Shown here piece by piece: positions 62,682 through 64,000 of a stretch of DNA of 64,000 bases. The position numbers were made by a program, and so were the translations under genes. Origin of the DNA: Levilactobacillus suantsaiihabitans (GTDB taxonomy: Bacteria > Bacillota > Bacilli > Lactobacillales > Lactobacillaceae); the NCBI RefSeq assembly GCF_004745505.1, contig NZ_RKLX01000002.1, positions 1 to 64,000 on the forward strand, read 5' to 3'. The notes under the pieces are model-generated. The model ran no database searches and had not been told where the DNA came from. It was given only the letters and a program-made list of their open reading frames with translations. Position 1 is the stretch's first letter. Every line of letters starts with the position of its first letter.

Positions 62682-62782
62682 GCTTGGCTGACGACATAGT
62701 GGGGGCTGGCCGCCTTACCATTACGCGAAATCTAGATGAGTATGTTGCCTGCTACGATTAGGCAAACCAGATGCCTGCGGCT

Positions 62783-62945
62783 GCCAGGGGTTCCGCCTGC
62801 TATGGGGGACACCTCCAGCCAAAGTACGGGCTTCCGGTTCGCTTTGAAGCCTGGCACAAGTCGCCAGTCTCCAAAGTCGCCCCACGCTGTAGGCCGAGAA
62901 GCAACCTCGGCCAACACCGTCGACACAGCTGGCTCCACCCCTGGC
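62783..62945 (-). repeat. element B copy 8 (covariant)
   Basis: 163 nt. Closing strands GCCAGGGGT / ACCCCTGGC carry a matched extra G-C pair; hairpin GGCCGAG/CTCGGCC as in copy 6. Confidence 0.88.
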
Positions 62946-63161
62946 CTCCTCCGGCATAGATGGCGAGGTCAGGCCACTTAGCGTTAAACCGCGATAAGCG
63001 ATATCGTTGGCCACCACGGCTCGCTTTTTATGTCATCCAGCGTCACAAGTATGGTTATTTCAGTACTGGCGCATGTCGAGATTCCGGCTACCCTGGCGGT
63101 CACATCTGTACCACGGACGATTGCGAACCAACTCGACTGGCAACCACCACCGGAGCCGTGA

Positions 63162-63328
63162 GTTCGCTAGAGATGAGTTCAGCTGTGGGAGTTCCCTTAG
63201 CGGCGCGGTTTTCGACGCTTAGGGAACTGGCACCTTGGAGACGCGGTCTTCCGGCTCCAAGGTGAGGGTCAAGACCGCATTTTGGCTTGGCCCGGCGCCC
63301 TCAGCGTTCCAACTCATCTCTAGCGAAC
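63162..63328 (-). repeat. element A copy 12 (covariant stem)
   Basis: 167 nt. Closing stem GTTCGCTAGAGATGAGTT / AACTCATCTCTAGCGAAC, the same alternative stem as copy 1; inner arms intact. Confidence 0.88.
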
Positions 63329-63430
63329 AGGCGGCCAGTTCCCACGATGTTGCCCGTCCGCCTTACTGACGTTGATTTTACAAAGCAGGCGGAACCCCTG
63401 GCGGACGCAAGCACTGGTTTACGCAAAACA

Positions 63431-63477
63431 AAAAACAAGGCGTTGCCACCGTTGGATTGGGTGGGAACGTCTTGTTG
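63431..63477 (-). terminator. terminator of the aldo/keto reductase gene
   Basis: Minus strand AACAAG-CGTT-CCACC / GGTGG-AACG-CTTGTT followed by TTTTG. Confidence 0.85.
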
Positions 63478-63488
63478 GTTATTTGTGG

Positions 63489-64000
63489 TTATTTCCGGCT
63501 GGAGTACGTCTGGGACTTCTTTAACCAGGCGGCATCGTCGGGATCTGGACCGACGCGTTTGCCAGCGTCGAGGTCGGCGATAGCCTTCATTTCATCTTCG
63601 TCCAGACCAAAGGCAAAGATGTCGCGGTTTTGTTGAACGCGGGCTTCGTGAATCGACTTGGGAATCACGATTTCTTCGCGTTGTACGTGCCACCGTAAGA
63701 TGATTTGAGCCGCACTAACGTCGTGGGCTGCGGCCAATTCGTTGATGACGGGGTCGGATAAGGCGTTGTTATTGCCGCCACCCAGTGGGCTCCAGGCCTC
63801 GTGCAAGATACCCTTGCTTTCCAAATAAGCGTGCATCTCAGCTTGTTGGAAGTACGGGTGGGTTTCGATTTGGTCAACGACGGGTTTGATGGTGCCGTTG
63901 GTCAAAATGTCATCCATCTGCTTTTGATTGAAGTTGGAGACCCCAATGTTTCTGATCTTGCCAGCCTTGTACAGGTCTTCCATGGCCCGCCAGCTGTCCA
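63489..64000 (-). CDS. aldo/keto reductase (5' end beyond the window)
   Basis: C-terminal 170 residues of a cytosolic NADPH-dependent carbonyl reductase. DSWRAMEDLYKAGKIRNIGVSNFN, QIETHPYFQQ, HEAWSPLG, ILRWHVQREEIVIPKSIHEARVQQN (phosphate-binding Lys-Ser) and FALGLDEDEM-like ending are typical of the AKR5 group (2,5-diketogluconate reductase-like). The frame stays open to the last base, so the catalytic Asp-Tyr-Lys part lies outside. Confidence 0.92.
   Translation of the reverse strand, partial: DSWRAMEDLYKAGKIRNIGVSNFNQKQMDDILTNGTIKPVVDQIETHPYFQQAEMHAYLESKGILHEAWSPLGGGNNNALSDPVINELAAAHDVSAAQIILRWHVQREEIVIPKSIHEARVQQNRDIFAFGLDEDEMKAIADLDAGKRVGPDPDDAAWLKKSQTYSSRK

Larger units (their letters stand above)
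62702..63420 (-). mobile_element. composite B-A element, reverse, diverged ends
   Basis: Contains B copy 8, spacer and A copy 12. The terminal repeats are not recognisable. Short A and B fragments (GGCTGGCCGCCTTACC at the left, GCGGAACCCCTGGC at the right) suggest nested or repeated insertion. Confidence 0.6.

Noticed and set aside
1-64000. CRISPR array or classical insertion sequence
   Set aside because: No regularly spaced short direct repeats with unique spacers and no transposase-like frame were seen.

Overview
The window looks like chromosome from a heterofermentative lactobacillus of the Levilactobacillus brevis group. The first gene encodes a protein whose signal peptide and N-terminal region I recognise as L. 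brevis SlpA-type S-layer protein. KxYKxGKxW-signal LPXTG proteins, DUF5776-type secreted proteins, NRAMP manganese importers and a tyrosine T-box all fit that group. GC content looks well above 50 % outside the S-layer gene, higher than I would expect for L. brevis itself, so a high-GC relative is more likely. I recognised no rRNA, tRNA, CRISPR array, prophage or transposase gene.

Layout. 1-18 kb is cell-surface and secretion territory: S-layer gene with two promoters, a DUF5776 protein, an aminotransferase divergent from a LysR regulator, a small secreted Lys-rich protein, two paralogous LRR/MucBP/LPXTG surface proteins with the same promoter architecture, a sigma-like factor with a DUF1659/DUF2922 pair, and a secreted propeller-like protein. 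18.7-20.8 kb is a LexA-controlled Y-family polymerase cassette. 21.4-24.9 kb is thiamin salvage (TPP riboswitch-thiM, then thiD-thiE), split by about 900 bp of repeats. 25-45 kb is mostly housekeeping and metabolism: two SDRs, a FetAB-type ABC exporter, RlmD-type methyltransferase, DUF368/PopT, glycerol kinase, a base-excision glycosylase, a C26 amidohydrolase, secreted proteins, a sedolisin, esterases and a phosphatase. 46.5-50.7 kb is purine interconversion (purB divergent from purA-guaC, with PurBox-like sites). 51-59 kb holds a NERD protein, an orphan HicB and two mntH-usp modules with a DtxR/MntR-type regulator. 59.7-64 kb holds a T-box(Tyr)-controlled NhaC-family transporter, a GNAT, a small membrane protein and a truncated aldo/keto reductase.

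The most unusual feature is non-coding. At least three families of long, highly structured repeats, here called A, B and C, fill most intergenic gaps from 7.7 to 63.4 kb. A (about 166 nt) is a four-helix element closed by an 18-bp stem. B (about 165 nt) is a second multi-helix element. A and B are usually joined through a hairpin-bearing spacer into a composite of about 625 bp whose ends are inverted repeats. Copies differ by paired substitutions that keep the helices intact, and one divergent A copy has replaced most of its closing stem and one whole hairpin with different but still complementary sequence. C (about 140-170 nt) often lies just 3' of a gene and ends in a terminator-like hairpin. 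The same A/C chimera occurs twice. These elements split the thiamin genes, truncate a Phd-type antitoxin gene, and in one case separate a gene from its terminator. I do not recognise them as a named family.

Four antitoxin-like genes (DinJ/RelB, XRE, Phd/YefM, HicB) have no toxin next to them. Candidate small RNAs lie near 18.7, 21.1 and 46.1-46.3 kb.
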